Assembly: GCA_015501595.1 (NCBI GenBank)
Contig: JADNRX010000275.1
Coordinates: 1 to 64,000 of the forward strand
Reading direction: 5' to 3'
Length of the DNA stretch: 64,000 bases
From: Hymenopellis radicata
Lineage: Eukaryota > Basidiomycota > Agaricomycetes > Agaricales > Physalacriaceae
Both the position numbers and the translations under genes were made by a program. Shown one piece after another: positions 1-10,400 of this stretch. The first letter of the stretch is position 1. Each line of letters begins with the position of its first letter. The notes below the pieces were generated by a model, which saw only the letters and a program-made list of their open reading frames with translations, ran no database searches and was not told the DNA's origin.

Positions 1-226
1 ACTCACGTCAATGAAGGCGGCGATTCGGGACGAGAAACATCACGCACCCGCCTTCTTTCTATCATCTGTCGTCAGCGCTCTTCTTTACTCTTCGTCGTTG
101 CCGGAAGACTCGAGTTGCGAGTACAAACTCTTTCTTTCCTCCCAAGGCCCCAAGTATCAGTGGAAGATCCGCTGTCATTGCTTTCATATAATCAACGAGA
201 TCATCCCAGAAGGGGTTGATACACAG

Positions 227-1571
227 CTGCGCAATCTCCCCGCCACGCTCTTGAACTCTCCGATATCATCTACAACGAGCACAGCTTCTTCACGGACGCC
301 TTCCACTCATGTGTTAGGTTTGGACTCGGCGTGATCAACGCATCGAGAACCATGGGCTTGAAAAGTTTTGATGATATCGTGGCGTCCATGGGACCTCTGT
401 ATCAAGCCATGTTGCCTTTCATGGAGACGATGGAGATTGCTAATTATATGTTGGACCACGGACATCTCCACCGAACCTGCGAGATGATGCGCACGATCAT
501 ACACGACGTCGTTCTTGATCCCTCTCGAAAGTCCTTAAAGTAGGATCATCCATCCTTTTCGAGTCAGTAAACGTCGTAGTCAGAGGTGCTTTCCACATCA
601 AAAGCTGGTCGAGATTTATGGACATCGGGTCGCCAAACAGGTCTTCGACGATCAGGCGATTTTTTGCCTGGTTCGCGCTTACCAGTTGATGTCGGATAAC
701 CCTACGTTGGTGGAAGACACATACCGGACTGCGTATGGCAACTTGATGCTCCACCTGATAGAAGGCTTAGCACCCTACCTTACGCACTACTCTGTTCTCG
801 CGTCCGCGCTGAGGGCCCAACGAAAGCTGCAGCCTTTCGTCTGTAGGGATCTGATGGCGTCAGAGAAATGGAGAGCATACGAGACTCATCTTGAGGATCT
901 GCGAGAAGTGAAATGTCAGTTCGATAAGGCAGCTGGATGTATTTGCGATTCCGCATTGGTGAGTTTTCCTTCGTAATGCCGTTAAGAAATACTAAATATT
1001 TAACGCCTTCCTATCACAGTGCCCAAACCTGCATAAGCATACGACTTGCCGATGGAGAAGATGTTCTGGATGTGCAGTTTTTTACTACTGCTCACGCGAT
1101 TGCCAGAAGCAAGACTGGAAGGCACGACATCGGGGGCAATGTGCTTCAATTCGCAATGATTTCAACAGTAGGTGCAAAGGATGCCACATGCGAACTTCTT
1201 CCTATTGATCCTCTTCTTTAGCAAACATTCGGGCACTGTCGTCTCAAGACCGCTTCTTTCTCGAATATGACTGTCGAATGGTCATACAATCTTACATGCA
1301 GCACAATCATGCCTTGGTGCGCCACATTGATTACACCACTACTCCTCTCACAGTCAATCTCCGACCTTTGGAGAACTACATCGGCGAGGATAACTATTCT
1401 CATGTCGCTGAGGTTGTTCGCCGGAAGGAAGGCGTAGCAGTGGTTACGGTCCATTCAGTTGGGTCCATGACGACGACGACGTCTATTCCGAGGAAGTCGA
1501 CGTTGACGTGTTATGAGTATAGTACTCTGAGTAAACCACTTAGATACAGTCGTGAAATACGGTGTCTGTAA
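227..1571 (+). CDS. MYND-type zinc-finger protein, 5' end uncertain
   Basis: The exons run about 227-539, 586-958, 1020-1167 and 1222-1571. Introns 540-585, 959-1019 and 1168-1221 all keep the frame. Exon 3 carries the MYND finger: a Cys-rich stretch with the core CSGCAVFYYCSRDC, followed by QKQDWKARHRGQC. The upstream part is a helical region without a known domain, as in many agaricomycete MYND proteins. MYND fingers usually bind proline-rich partner proteins, often in transcriptional or chromatin complexes; this protein's partner is unknown. An open frame precedes 227 only after a stop near 217, and a possible acceptor lies at 225-226, so a first exon may lie further upstream or outside the window. 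The C-terminus after residue HVAEVVRRKEG could be altered by one more intron. Confidence 0.75.
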
Positions 1572-1671
1572 GTAATAGATTTATGTCTTAGCGTTCCGTG
1601 CATCAACTCGAGCGAAGGATTACGAACAGGGAAACGCATGGTGAACACCAATGGTATTGTTTACAGCAGTG

Positions 1672-2740
1672 TTAACTAGAAGAATCAATACGAAGATTGT
1701 ACATGAATCTCCAGAGAGGCAGGTTATAAGCATAGGTCTTATCCCAAAAAGATAAACGATGTCTTACCTCATAACCATTTGCTAGCTCTTTCTCAAATGC
1801 GCATATAAATTGAACTTCTCCTCGTTCGCGACTCAGCTGGCTGAAGAGTCCTAACAGCCTGGAGCTACGTTGCCTGATAGAGCCCGCCATCCGACTCGAC
1901 ACTTGGACCTGCTTGCCGTCTATCATGTGTGGGACGGATGGCGCGGAGCCGCTCTGTGTAAACATAGGAAGTCCTACTATCCAGGCATTTGTGGCGTCCG
2001 CTGAAGGTAGTCTCCATACCGGCACTGTCTGAACCCAGAGGTGCTTATCCTCTGGCGGTCGTGGCAGCTGAGTAGACGGATGCGTAACAATGGGGAAGGA
2101 AAAGTCGCGAAGGTGACCAGTAAGCTCTCGTGCATGCCCGAACGTGCCGATGGGGTGGATGCTATGAGCTGTCCCATGCCCGCCCTGTTGTGTGGTAGAT
2201 GGCGTCTTGACATACAGGGCTGGCCGTGACTTCGTCTGAGCAGCGAGAGTCATCCTCCGCATGGACTCAACCATTCGGGCAGAAGACTGAGCCAGATCAT
2301 TCTTCGCCTTCAGGCCGTCGTCGGTATAATCTGTCCAGACTCCCAGACTTTTCGTGGCTGCATCGTTCAACATCGTATACACGGAAAGCAGGAGAGGCTC
2401 GGATACCCTGAAAACGCGCCCGTAATTGGATGATTTCTGAGGAACGGGGACATCCCAAGCTTGGGACCGAGAGCCTGAACTACGTTTGTTCAGACCAGGA
2501 CGCTTTTCTTTCGTCATGTGAAGAGGAGCCGGAATAGGGACGTGCACACTGGTATGAACTGGTCGACGGGAAGACAAGAGAGTATAGCTGTGAAGTGCTG
2601 TTGAATACGAGACCACATCTTGGCCATGTGTCTTCCGGCACATGGGCATCGAAGGCGTCTCGAAATGGTTAAACCAAGACACAGGTCGACCGCCCTGATA
2701 CCAGTGATAGGACGCTGGGACTTCGCCGACAAGAAAGTAC
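1672..2740 (-). CDS. Unrecognised protein, long exon
   Basis: One exon of about 350 codons is open on the minus strand. It begins after a plausible acceptor (ccctag) near 2740 with a reading YFLVGEVPASYHWYQGG, and upstream exons may exist. A consensus donor (gtaag) after ELANGYE near 1768 suggests a further intron near the 3' end. The sequence is basic and Ser/Arg-rich in the first half and shows no domain, signal peptide or membrane helix that I recognise. Its length and its splice-compatible ends argue for a real gene rather than a chance frame. It faces away from the MYND gene on its left and is divergent from the gene on its right. Confidence 0.4.
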
Positions 2741-3063
2741 TAGGGTAAGCAGTGGCAGTCGATCATCATTATCTGCTAGCACTCATTCCTCACACTAATC
2801 ATTCGAGGCCGAGCAGCTGCAAGCGTCTGGAAGAGTTTTCCATGTTGCTGTGGAAAGGACGTTAGTTGAGCAAATACAATGCTTGCCTTGGACCTACATA
2901 TTTGCGGTGTGGCATCAAGCGGTGATGGCCGAATGGGACGGACCTGAACAGGTGTTGAGTGTTCACCTCAATTCTCACGCTTTCTTTCACCACGACCATC
3001 AACATAGTCGCCTGATTCTGACTCGCTACTCTACTGCTCAGAATTGCAAACACAGGCTGCGAT

Positions 3064-4789
3064 GTCGCTTCCTCTTTGTGGAGAGTATTTCGTGTTTCGA
3101 CTCGACCCCGTTGCGAGTATTGCTGTCTTCCAGGATGCTGTAGCCACCAAAGCATGTGAGGAAATGAAGAACAAGCAATTCCTCGCATGTGTAGTCGAGG
3201 TCGGTCATTCCATCTTCTTCGTCAAACTTCTGTCTCAGTGTTCACCTAGTGGCGGGGCGGCATACCTGTAGTGGATTTTCCTTATGCGCTGGCCATCATG
3301 TTAGTCTCGCCCCGAGGCATGGTTCCGGGCCCCGGAGTGGGCACGCTACCTGAGATGTCATGTCCCATCCTTCCTAGCTCTGCACCTCATCCTCTCGAAC
3401 GTGAAGCAGTACATTGCACCCCGCCTCTGCCATGGCCGGACTGTTTCCATCCTACTCTTGCACGAACCGTGGTGCGCGTCCCATATGCGACGCGTGATGT
3501 ACGCGAGCATGGTCAATACCAGCTTGTTCCCCAAAATGAGGCGATGCATCTTATCGAACTTAGCGAACACGATGCTGAATGGCGTCAAGAGATCGAGGCG
3601 GCATACCAGGCGGTGCAGGAATCGGAGCATGACGCACAATCCGTGCAGTCCTCTTCAAGTGAGGACTCCGAGCTACCTGGTGCATCCAACATTGCCTCTA
3701 CCTCGTCTTTGCAGCCGCGCACGTCGTACGACGACTGGTTGAACGAGACACCACTCGTCAAATTTACCTTTGATCTTGAGAAGATATCCCCCGATGAGAT
3801 CAGTAACCCATGGGAGTTTCAGGAAGAGCATGACGCATATACTGAGTATACTTTCTCCATCTCATTTTTTCCTGTACTAAAGCACATCACGCAGAGTGAA
3901 AGCTGATGCAAAACGAAGGGTGCGCCACAAAGTAGTCGATATTCGGAAGCTTGACGACGAGTACTTCACTCCAAAAGGTTCCCGACCAGACCCAAACCCC
4001 GCTGATCATCTGGTTGTCGAAACACTCCATAATGTCCCAGAGCTGAGCGGCGCATCTGGCGACGAGGATATCCAAGGCGATGATGATTGGTCCTCTGAAT
4101 ACGAGGGATCCGCTCGTTCCGTACTGTCAGATATCCCAGAGCCTGTGTCTTCCCCCGCTGCTGATGCCTCGCCGCCTCCATGGCTAACTGCTCAAGATCG
4201 CTTAGAAGCAGCGCTTGACCTGACACCGCGAAAAGTCTCAAATGCCTCTGGCACCGAAATGCCTGATCGCGACGAGTTCATTGCCTGGGAGAAAGAGGTG
4301 TCAGTCAAAATGGGCCAAATGTTCGCGGACATGGCGGCGCGGGGGAAGAAACAGGATCACGAGGCTTCTGATGAGGCTATTGTGAAACGCACACAGATTG
4401 AAATGATGTATCTTCCGGATGCACGTCCCCAGCAGATGCAAGCTCTGGCTGCGGCCTTCCAACGTGAAAGAGAGCCGGCTGAGAAATCTGAACCAGATGC
4501 AATAGACCAATCAGCCGGTAAGTGCCCCATTTTTCACGTATAACTGTCTAACGGGTGGTATAGATGTCCCGACCGAAGTGGTGAAAGCTAGTCGTTTAGG
4601 TCGACTACTCATATTTGTTAAGAAGGTTGGTACGTTTTTCGGATGTCACTCTTAGAACCCTGTGCTGCAACTTCTGATATACCTGCTTCACGGCCTGCAT
4701 TCCCTCTTGGTACGAGACTTAGATATATTATGTTCAGTAAGTCTTGATGTGGCGTCAGTCTTTTTTGAATTTCATTGTCTCACGTGACG
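3064..4789 (+). CDS. Unrecognised acidic, Ser-rich protein
   Basis: Four exons join in frame: up to 3199, 3250-3845, 3895-4517 and from 4564. Introns are 3200-3249 (50 nt), 3846-3894 (49 nt) and 4518-4563; a fourth is probable at about 4623-4652. The protein reads MSLPLCGEYFVFRLDP at the start, then a Pro-rich stretch, then a long acidic segment with many E, D and S residues and a helical EAAYQAVQESEHDAQ region. No catalytic motif is visible. The first start is uncertain because coding-like sequence is also open from about 2870. The 3' end runs into a short interspersed repeat at 4750, so the natural C-terminus may have been replaced. Confidence 0.4.
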
Positions 4790-4850
4790 ATTTCGTGTTT
4801 GTTTGCGACCATCATCTCATACTCACGCCACAAGCTTAAGCGCGTCCGCT
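4747..4850 (+). repeat. Short interspersed repeat, copy 1
   Basis: The stretch from GTGGCGTCA to the region after TTTGTTTGCGACCATCATC recurs in related form at about 5368-5440 and, for its second half, at about 10446-10515. The shared core is a CACGTGA or CATGA box followed by CGATTT, TTTGTTTGCG and then CACGCC and CAAGCT. Whether it is a mobile element end or an old duplicated promoter cannot be told from sequence alone. Confidence 0.45.
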
Positions 4851-4867
4851 TACTTTGATCTTTGACT

Positions 4868-5147
4868 CGTATCATCAGATTGAACGTCTTTTGAAGATTA
4901 TATCGCGCTTCGGCAGTTCCTGGGTATCGATACCAGCGGAAACATGAGAGCAGAATCTGATGGCTTTGTGGCTCCACCACACCGTCGTGGAGCGCTCCAG
5001 ACCGAATGCCCGTTTGTCGTCAGCCCGGTCCTCTGGTTAAGGGAGCTGATAGCGGTCAGAAGAAATGGGCACGACTTCGCGTTGATGCGGATGGGTCAAC
5101 TGCTTCATGGGAACGGACATAGATTGACGGCTGCAGACTTTGTATGA
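4868..5147 (+). pseudogene. C-terminal fragment of a DUF3638/DUF3645 gene
   Basis: This stretch reads SFEDYIALRQFLGIDTSGN, then DGFVAPPHRRGALQTECPF, then LRELIAVRRNGHDFA and ends HRLTAADFV. It matches, position for position, the extreme C-terminus of the giant protein encoded at 19750-29400, which reads SFEDYSTLCEFLGLDITG and ends HRMTAEDFE. Only about the last 90 residues are present, in the opposite orientation to the full gene. No in-frame stop occurs inside the fragment, so it is either a young truncation or part of some other transcript. It is a relic of a partial gene duplication. Confidence 0.75.
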
Positions 5148-5861
5148 GTTGAGGTTCGTGCTGAGCGGTTCTCTGCTTCTGCATTGGCTGATTATCTCGT
5201 TGTAGCTTCAATGTATAGAACTGACTGAACCTCGTTGACTGGACTCTAATGATACCAATGCTTCATAGTAGATCGATATAACTAGTTTTATACCTGTTGC
5301 TTATCTGTACCTGCTATATAGTTTCTTGTATCTGTGTCCGGCTTATGGTGGCCCTGACTCTGGGACGCATGTGGCGTCATTCCCTTTCATGTTCGTCTGC
5401 GGATCACGTGACGATTTTGTCTTTGTTTGCGGAAAATTGGTCATATCGAGGCACCCGTGATGCGCTCTGGTGCTATTTTTGAACCGAGGCAGATCCAAAT
5501 TCGGACGTCAAACCTACCGAGGCAGACTCTATTTTAGGACGCCCACCGATTTCCCGTACCACATTTGATGAGACTTGTGCCGAGTCGTGCTATCAAGTTG
5601 TCCCTTCTTTATGTACTCCCTGCAATCTATTTCGTCAACAGTCATCATTCATTGCCGACGACCTTAGTGTGACTGCGAAACCCGCCAGATAAGAGCCCGA
5701 TCATGGCTCCTTCTCATCTTGCCATTCTTCTACCCTTTGCATCGCAAGTCATCGCATTCGGTGTATAAACCCGCCGACATCCTTGCACTTAGTGCATTGA
5801 CGATATGCACTTTTCAGTTTCTCCGCTCCCTGCCCACAACACCGTCCAGTCATTACTACTA
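5148..5861. other. Intergenic stretch, one repeat copy and a tiny ORF
   Basis: No gene is recognised. A second copy of the short CACGTGA-containing repeat lies at about 5368-5440. A 21-codon frame at 5703-5768 starts MAPSHLAILLPFASQ and looks like a signal peptide cut off by a stop; it may be the remnant of a secreted protein gene truncated by the repeat DNA that follows. Confidence 0.4.
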
Positions 5862-6030
5862 GTAGGCCGGTTTGCGTCAAACTGACGGCAGATTCCGAAT
5901 GCGCAACCTCGAAATGGGGTATACGAACCTCGGAGGTTGAAGCCGACAGGCTCGGGAGCGATGCTAGAAACTACGTTGGGAGGGGAGCGAAGAGAACGGT
6001 CTGTAGCCGCTTCTGGGCTGTTAGCATGAA
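5862..6030 (+). repeat. Solitary copy of the 151-bp repeat
   Basis: A single unit, related to the tandem array at 7270-7930 and in the same orientation, runs from GGCCGGTTTGCGTCAAACTG through the markers ACCTCGAAATGGGGTATACG and GACAGGCTCGGGAGCGATG to GAGAACGGTC at 5992. It lies about 1.27 kb before the array. Confidence 0.7.
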
Positions 6031-7269
6031 CAATTGAGTCAAGACCCAAGTACACAACACATTGACTTACCAGTTGAGGTTCATTCACACAATGTCGTCA
6101 ATGATATCTTGACACAGCTCCATGGTCAACATTTGTGCACCGGCTTGAAGGACATATGGATGTACCGTCGGCGCGTAGCCAACCGAATAATTCTTTTCAA
6201 GATTTCGATCTCGACTGGTCAAGAGAGCAGTGTCAATTCAGCAAATGTAAACTACGGTGCAGAACAAGACCAGGAACGTGAAAGTCATTATAGACTTGAC
6301 AAGTTGAACCGAATACCGTCTTGGAGTACACTGCGGCAGCGAACGCCAGTCTTCCGAGGGCGACGACGACCCATTCTCACTCTTAAGGGCCACCTGACGC
6401 CAGCACCTGCCATGGGTGTGATACTTTGGCAAATACCCCTCGAGGCACTTTTTGCCACTTCGATCCGATTCCGCGCGTGCAGCATGCTGAGTTGGCACGC
6501 AAGCGTCGCGTCAGCGTGGTAGTGGTGATATCACCGCCGTTTTCATATTGCAAGGCACTGTGAGTGCATCGTGGAAGGTTGAACTTTAGAAGAAGAGGAG
6601 AATTGTCAGTCAATGGATGTAACAGCTGGACAATCCAACTGACCTCGATTACCGAATCAAGCACGCAGCTTCCTTGAGTAAGCTGCAGGCTTTGCGCTTC
6701 TCATCGTACATTCATGCATTCAAGGTCGGGAATGTTCAAGGCTACAAGGCGCACAAGCAGTCAGCCAACGAACGGGGTGTCAGGACTATGAATCACACCT
6801 TTTTTTTACTTACATCTCGAAGTCGTAGCCCTCGCCGTCATTGTCGTAGTTCCAGTTTGTTTCTAGGACATGGTCGGAGGTCGGTGAGTAATAAGACGGC
6901 ACTATGGAGAGAGATTTCATTCAAGAGAGGCGGAGAATGGATGAAGGTGGGCTTACCGAGTATTCGACAACGATCACAAACTCGTAAATCCAGCGCGAGA
7001 CAAAACGGCGGGCTGGAACAGTCGGCGTCGCCGAATCCAGAGAGATCAAAGGAAATGCCCGATGTGGAAGTGTTACAGTAAAGGACGAGTCGAATTCTAG
7101 AGCACAATAAGCAAACGAGAGATACGGAAAGATGACTTCGCCGTACCAAAAAGCCAGTCCAGCTGTAGGGGCAACAGCGCGCGGATCCCGACTCATTTGT
7201 TGTCGTTGAAGAGGCACCAAATGGATAAGAAAGTCTGCGAGGAAAAACTGTTTAACTAGGTCGGGTGAA
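6031..7269. other. Intergenic stretch without a recognised gene
   Basis: Several open frames of 60-160 codons exist on both strands, but none shows a domain, codon pattern or splice structure I can support. A 12-bp perfect palindrome GGTGATATCACC sits at 6524-6535. A weak resemblance to the edges of the 151-bp repeat is visible near 6895-6960. Confidence 0.35.
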
Positions 7270-7930
7270 GAGAACGGTCTGCAGCCGTTTCTGAGCCGTC
7301 TTGCATCAAAACGACGACAGGTTTCGAATGTGCAACATTGAAATAGGGTATACGAGCCCTGGAGGTCGAATTTGACGGGCTCTGAGGCAATGCTAGAAAG
7401 TAGGTGGGGAGGGGAGAGAAGAGAATGGTCTACAGCCATTTCTGGGCCGTTCCACGTCAGACTGACGGCAGACCCTAAATGCGCGACCTCGAAATAGGGT
7501 ACACGAGCCCCGGAGGTCAAAGTCGACAGGCTGGAGAGTGATGGTAGGATTTGGATGGGAGAGGGAGAGAAGAGAACGGTCTACGGCCGTTTCTGGGTCG
7601 GTTCGCGTTCAACTGACAACAGATTCCATTTGCGCGACCTCGAAACGAGGTACACGAGTCACGGAGGTCAAAGTTGATGGGCTCGGGAGCGATGGTAGGA
7701 TTTGAGTGGGGCGGAGAGAGTAGAGAACGGCCTACAGCCGTTTCTGGGCCGTTTCGCGTCAATCCAACAGCAGATTCTGAATGATCCACCTCCAAATGGG
7801 GTATACAAGCCTCAGAGGTCAAAGTCGACAGGCTTGGCAGTGATGATAGGATTTGGGTGGGGTGAGGAGAGAAGAGAACGGCCTATAGCCGTTTCTGGGC
7901 CGTTTCGCGTCAACCTGAGGACACATTCTA
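7270..7930 (+). repeat. 151-bp minisatellite, about 4.4 units
   Basis: The marker GAGAACGG (GAGAATGG once) starts at 7270, 7421, 7572, 7723 and 7874, giving four successive periods of exactly 151 bp. Each unit holds CCGTTTCTGGGCCGTT, then a CAGATTC-like box, then ACCTCGAAATGGGGTA, then GACAGGCTCGGGAGC. Units differ by point changes but hardly by indels. The period is not a multiple of three, and no continuous frame runs through the array, so it is not a protein repeat. Confidence 0.9.
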
Positions 7931-8479
7931 CGACGAGTCGAAGTCTTCCCACGACGAGCATGCAAACGACGCGGTCGCGTTGAGTGAGAGCAGGAGGTAA
8001 ACGCGTCTTTATTTGACGCTGTTTGTCCAGCAGATCGGAGTCGTCTTGATTTTGGCCCATGGGCCAAATTCGAGACGACTCGATCAGAGCTCATCACTCT
8101 TCCTCCCACTCTCACACTTCTCTCTTTTCTCTGTCTCCCGGATCGCCTTCCTACGACTTGAATGTCTTTGATATCCCGGAACGCGTAAGCCGTCAATCCG
8201 ACGACGCAGCCCAGTGTAAGCCCCCAGCAATAGGGCATCCAAGCTCAGGCTGTCCGAGATGCTGAGCCGGGCGTAAAGCCTCCAACGAGGTTGCCGATAT
8301 AGATATTCCTCGATGACGGCTGACGACGCCGCTGAGCTACACAATGTAACAGACGCCGACGCCGGAGATGGCACCGATGGGGTCGTATCGGGTTGGCTGG
8401 GAGATTTTTCCGCGAAGACACACCGCCGCAAACGCGACTTCCTGCGTGCAGAGGAACGAGCATGGGCTGGGCGGAGTTC
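7931..8479. other. Intergenic stretch
   Basis: No gene is recognised. Frames on both strands are short and overlap one another. The region separates the minisatellite from a decayed ubiquitin copy. Confidence 0.3.
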
Positions 8480-8693
8480 GGGTCTTCTGACACTATCGAC
8501 AACGTCAAGGTAACCACTTTCAATATGCGATAGATATGCGCCACTCATGCTCCCATCTAGGCCAAGATCCAGGACAAGGAAGGTATTCCTCCCGACACAG
8601 CAGCGGTTGATCTTTGCTGGCGAACAGCTCGAGGACGGACGGACTCTCTCCAACTACAATATTCAAAAGGAATTCACCCTGCATCTTGTCCTT
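8480..8693 (+). pseudogene. Ubiquitin pseudogene
   Basis: The sequence encodes SSDTIDNVK, an intron at 8510-8560 (gtaacc to atctag), then [12 protein letters not shown], then [32 protein letters not shown]. This is ubiquitin from about residue 19 to 71, with the intron after VK. The copy is broken in three ways: the first 18 residues are unrecognisable, one extra base after IPPD (about 8596) shifts the frame, and the C-terminal RLRGG needed for conjugation is replaced by ISLRPF. The intron shows it came from genomic DNA, not from a retrocopied mRNA. Confidence 0.8.
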
Positions 8694-9570
8694 ATATCTC
8701 TACGCCCTTTTATCAGACGTCGAATCGGCCATCGGCGCCTTGCTTTGAGCTTGGACAGTAAGCTCTCCTCTCCGCCTCCGCCTGGTACTACACCATTCAA
8801 TACCTTGGCCATAGATATGAACCGCTCTCCCCATGCCCTCGGGAGACGTTGCTCCAATCTTGTAACCGTGACAGTACCGACGAGCATGGAGACTCGATGT
8901 GGTACAGGTACGTTGTCCTTGCTCTTTCTTTTGTCAGGCTCTCGCTGACGATTGTGACAGACATCGAGATTATGGCCGACGTTGTGCACGTCGTGCGGGA
9001 CGTTGCCTTCGCGGCGCGTTCCTTGCCCATTTCGCAAAGTTTTAATAGTACATAGTAAGTCGGCCTTGTTCATTTCCTCCCTAGCTGTTCGACTTACTGT
9101 TACCGCAGTCTTTCGCCGCGATGTATTGGATAGACGTCTTTAAACTCTTTTCCACTTGACTTCGCGCCCGAGGAAGCTCCACTGGATATGCAGCTGTTGC
9201 TTGGTAAGTTCTTTTCCCTATTCTACGCTTGCAGGAGTACTCATCCGCTCCCAGACTCGACAAGGATCGAGGTCGTCGCTCAAACGATCGTTATGACATG
9301 ACGATCACCACCAGCGACAGCCGCTCCCTCAGGCTCCCCGACATTTTCTCCGACGATTTTGGTCCCTCCGCTATGCTCTATGCCACTCCCACGCTCACGA
9401 CCCGCACCACCTCCAACGACGGCTTCAGTGTTTCTCGTCCTACCATCGAGCTTCCCCTCTACGAGCTGCTTTCCCGGCGTCGACTCGAGATCTCGTTCTC
9501 CGTCCCCAGGTACATCCTATGAAATACCCATACATCAAGAATATACCAGCGTCCAGCACCTGACGCATCT
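8694..9570. other. Stretch with possible gene debris
   Basis: Several splice-like signals (gtacgttg, gtaagtcgg, gtaagttctt) occur between 8770 and 9260, suggesting exons of a decayed gene. No protein family is recognisable in any frame. Confidence 0.25.
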
Positions 9571-9995
9571 ATGACTATGGATTCTTCTTCCTCTTCTTCT
9601 GGCAACGACAACAGATACTCCGATGACAGCAGAGCGAGGACAATTTCATGTCACCGCTTGACAAGGTGCCACCCATTGCGGATGCTCCCACTCCCACCAC
9701 CATCGCTCCTTCCTTCTTCAGTAACCATCAGGTGGGAGAACACACCAACTGCGAATGGCCGTCCCACTCTCACCGTTCGCACGTCGAGCACGGCTTCTCG
9801 TAATAACCCTGGTGCCACTGCCAACAACGTGCTTCGAAGTGTCAGCCAACGCCAACACTGCACCCGGTGGCGTCAAGGCCGAGTGCTCAAATTGTGGCGC
9901 AACCCACACCCCACTTTGGCGCCGCGGCCTAAACGACGAGCAGCTTGAGGATGATTGTATCCTTTCTGACTAGTGACTACAACGTTCAGAAAGAC
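9571..9995 (+). pseudogene. GATA-finger fragment joined to a ubiquitin fragment
   Basis: At about 9875-9935 the frame reads KAECSNCGATHTPLWRRGL and NDE, the first half of a GATA-type zinc finger (first CxxC pair and the TPLWR core). The second CxxC pair, expected a few residues later, is absent. Instead the sequence continues EQLEDDCILSD, then, two bases after a stop, DYNVQKDS, matching the ubiquitin stretch [18 protein letters not shown] Pro/Ser/Thr-rich stretch typical of GATA factor N-terminal regions precedes it in a different frame. The piece cannot fold a zinc finger and looks like a recombined gene fragment. Confidence 0.6.
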
Positions 9996-10254
9996 TCGCC
10001 ATTTGGTCGTTCGTCTCCGGTACCGATTTCGCCGCCGGTATGTGGAATGCTCTCTTGAGCATTTCGCGCCGCGCCGATATCCGAACCGACTCTCCAACAA
10101 GCGCCGTGCCCCGCTGCGTTGATTACATTAAATAGGAACGCGTGTATTACATTATAGAGTATATACATGTTGGTAACATAGACCTGGACGCGTGCGTGCG
10201 CCACAATTCGCCGCGCCTGCGCTCACCAGACAGTAAGATTTTCGAGGGACTTAT

Positions 10255-10400
10255 TAAAAAAAAAAAATAGGGAGGGGGGGGGTTAGGGTTAGAAAAAAAG
10301 AAAAGGAGAATCGAACCCTCGGCTGGGCGAGATGACCGAGGTGCCCGGTCACGTGCCTCAAATTGGTCGCTTCGGAGAAAATCGGTCTTCGAATCGGTCG
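10255..10400 (-). repeat. tRNA-like, T-tract-ending element (possible SINE)
   Basis: Read on the minus strand there is a GGGTTCGATTCTCC box, close to the RNA polymerase III B-box consensus GGTTCGANTCC, preceded by a CCTCGG...CCGAGG stem. It is followed by T-rich DNA, CCCTAACCC and a run of more than ten T. This is the order of a tRNA-derived SINE end. No A box or cloverleaf could be folded by eye, so it is not called as a tRNA gene. Confidence 0.3.

Noticed and set aside
6524..6535. GGTGATATCACC palindrome as an operator
   Set aside because: A single 12-bp palindrome with no nearby gene; expected by chance in 64 kb at low frequency and unsupported.
7270..7930. Repeat array as a CRISPR locus
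   Set aside because: Units are contiguous 151-bp repeats without spacers, in a eukaryotic genome.
8084..8653. Minus-strand frame of 189 codons
   Set aside because: It overlaps the ubiquitin remnant on the other strand and has no recognisable content.
10270..10295. TTAGGGTTAG as an internal telomere tract
   Set aside because: Fewer than two repeat units; chance or part of a SINE-like tail is enough.
10300..10380. tRNA gene
   Set aside because: Only a B-box-like sequence is visible; no acceptor stem, D arm or A box could be paired.
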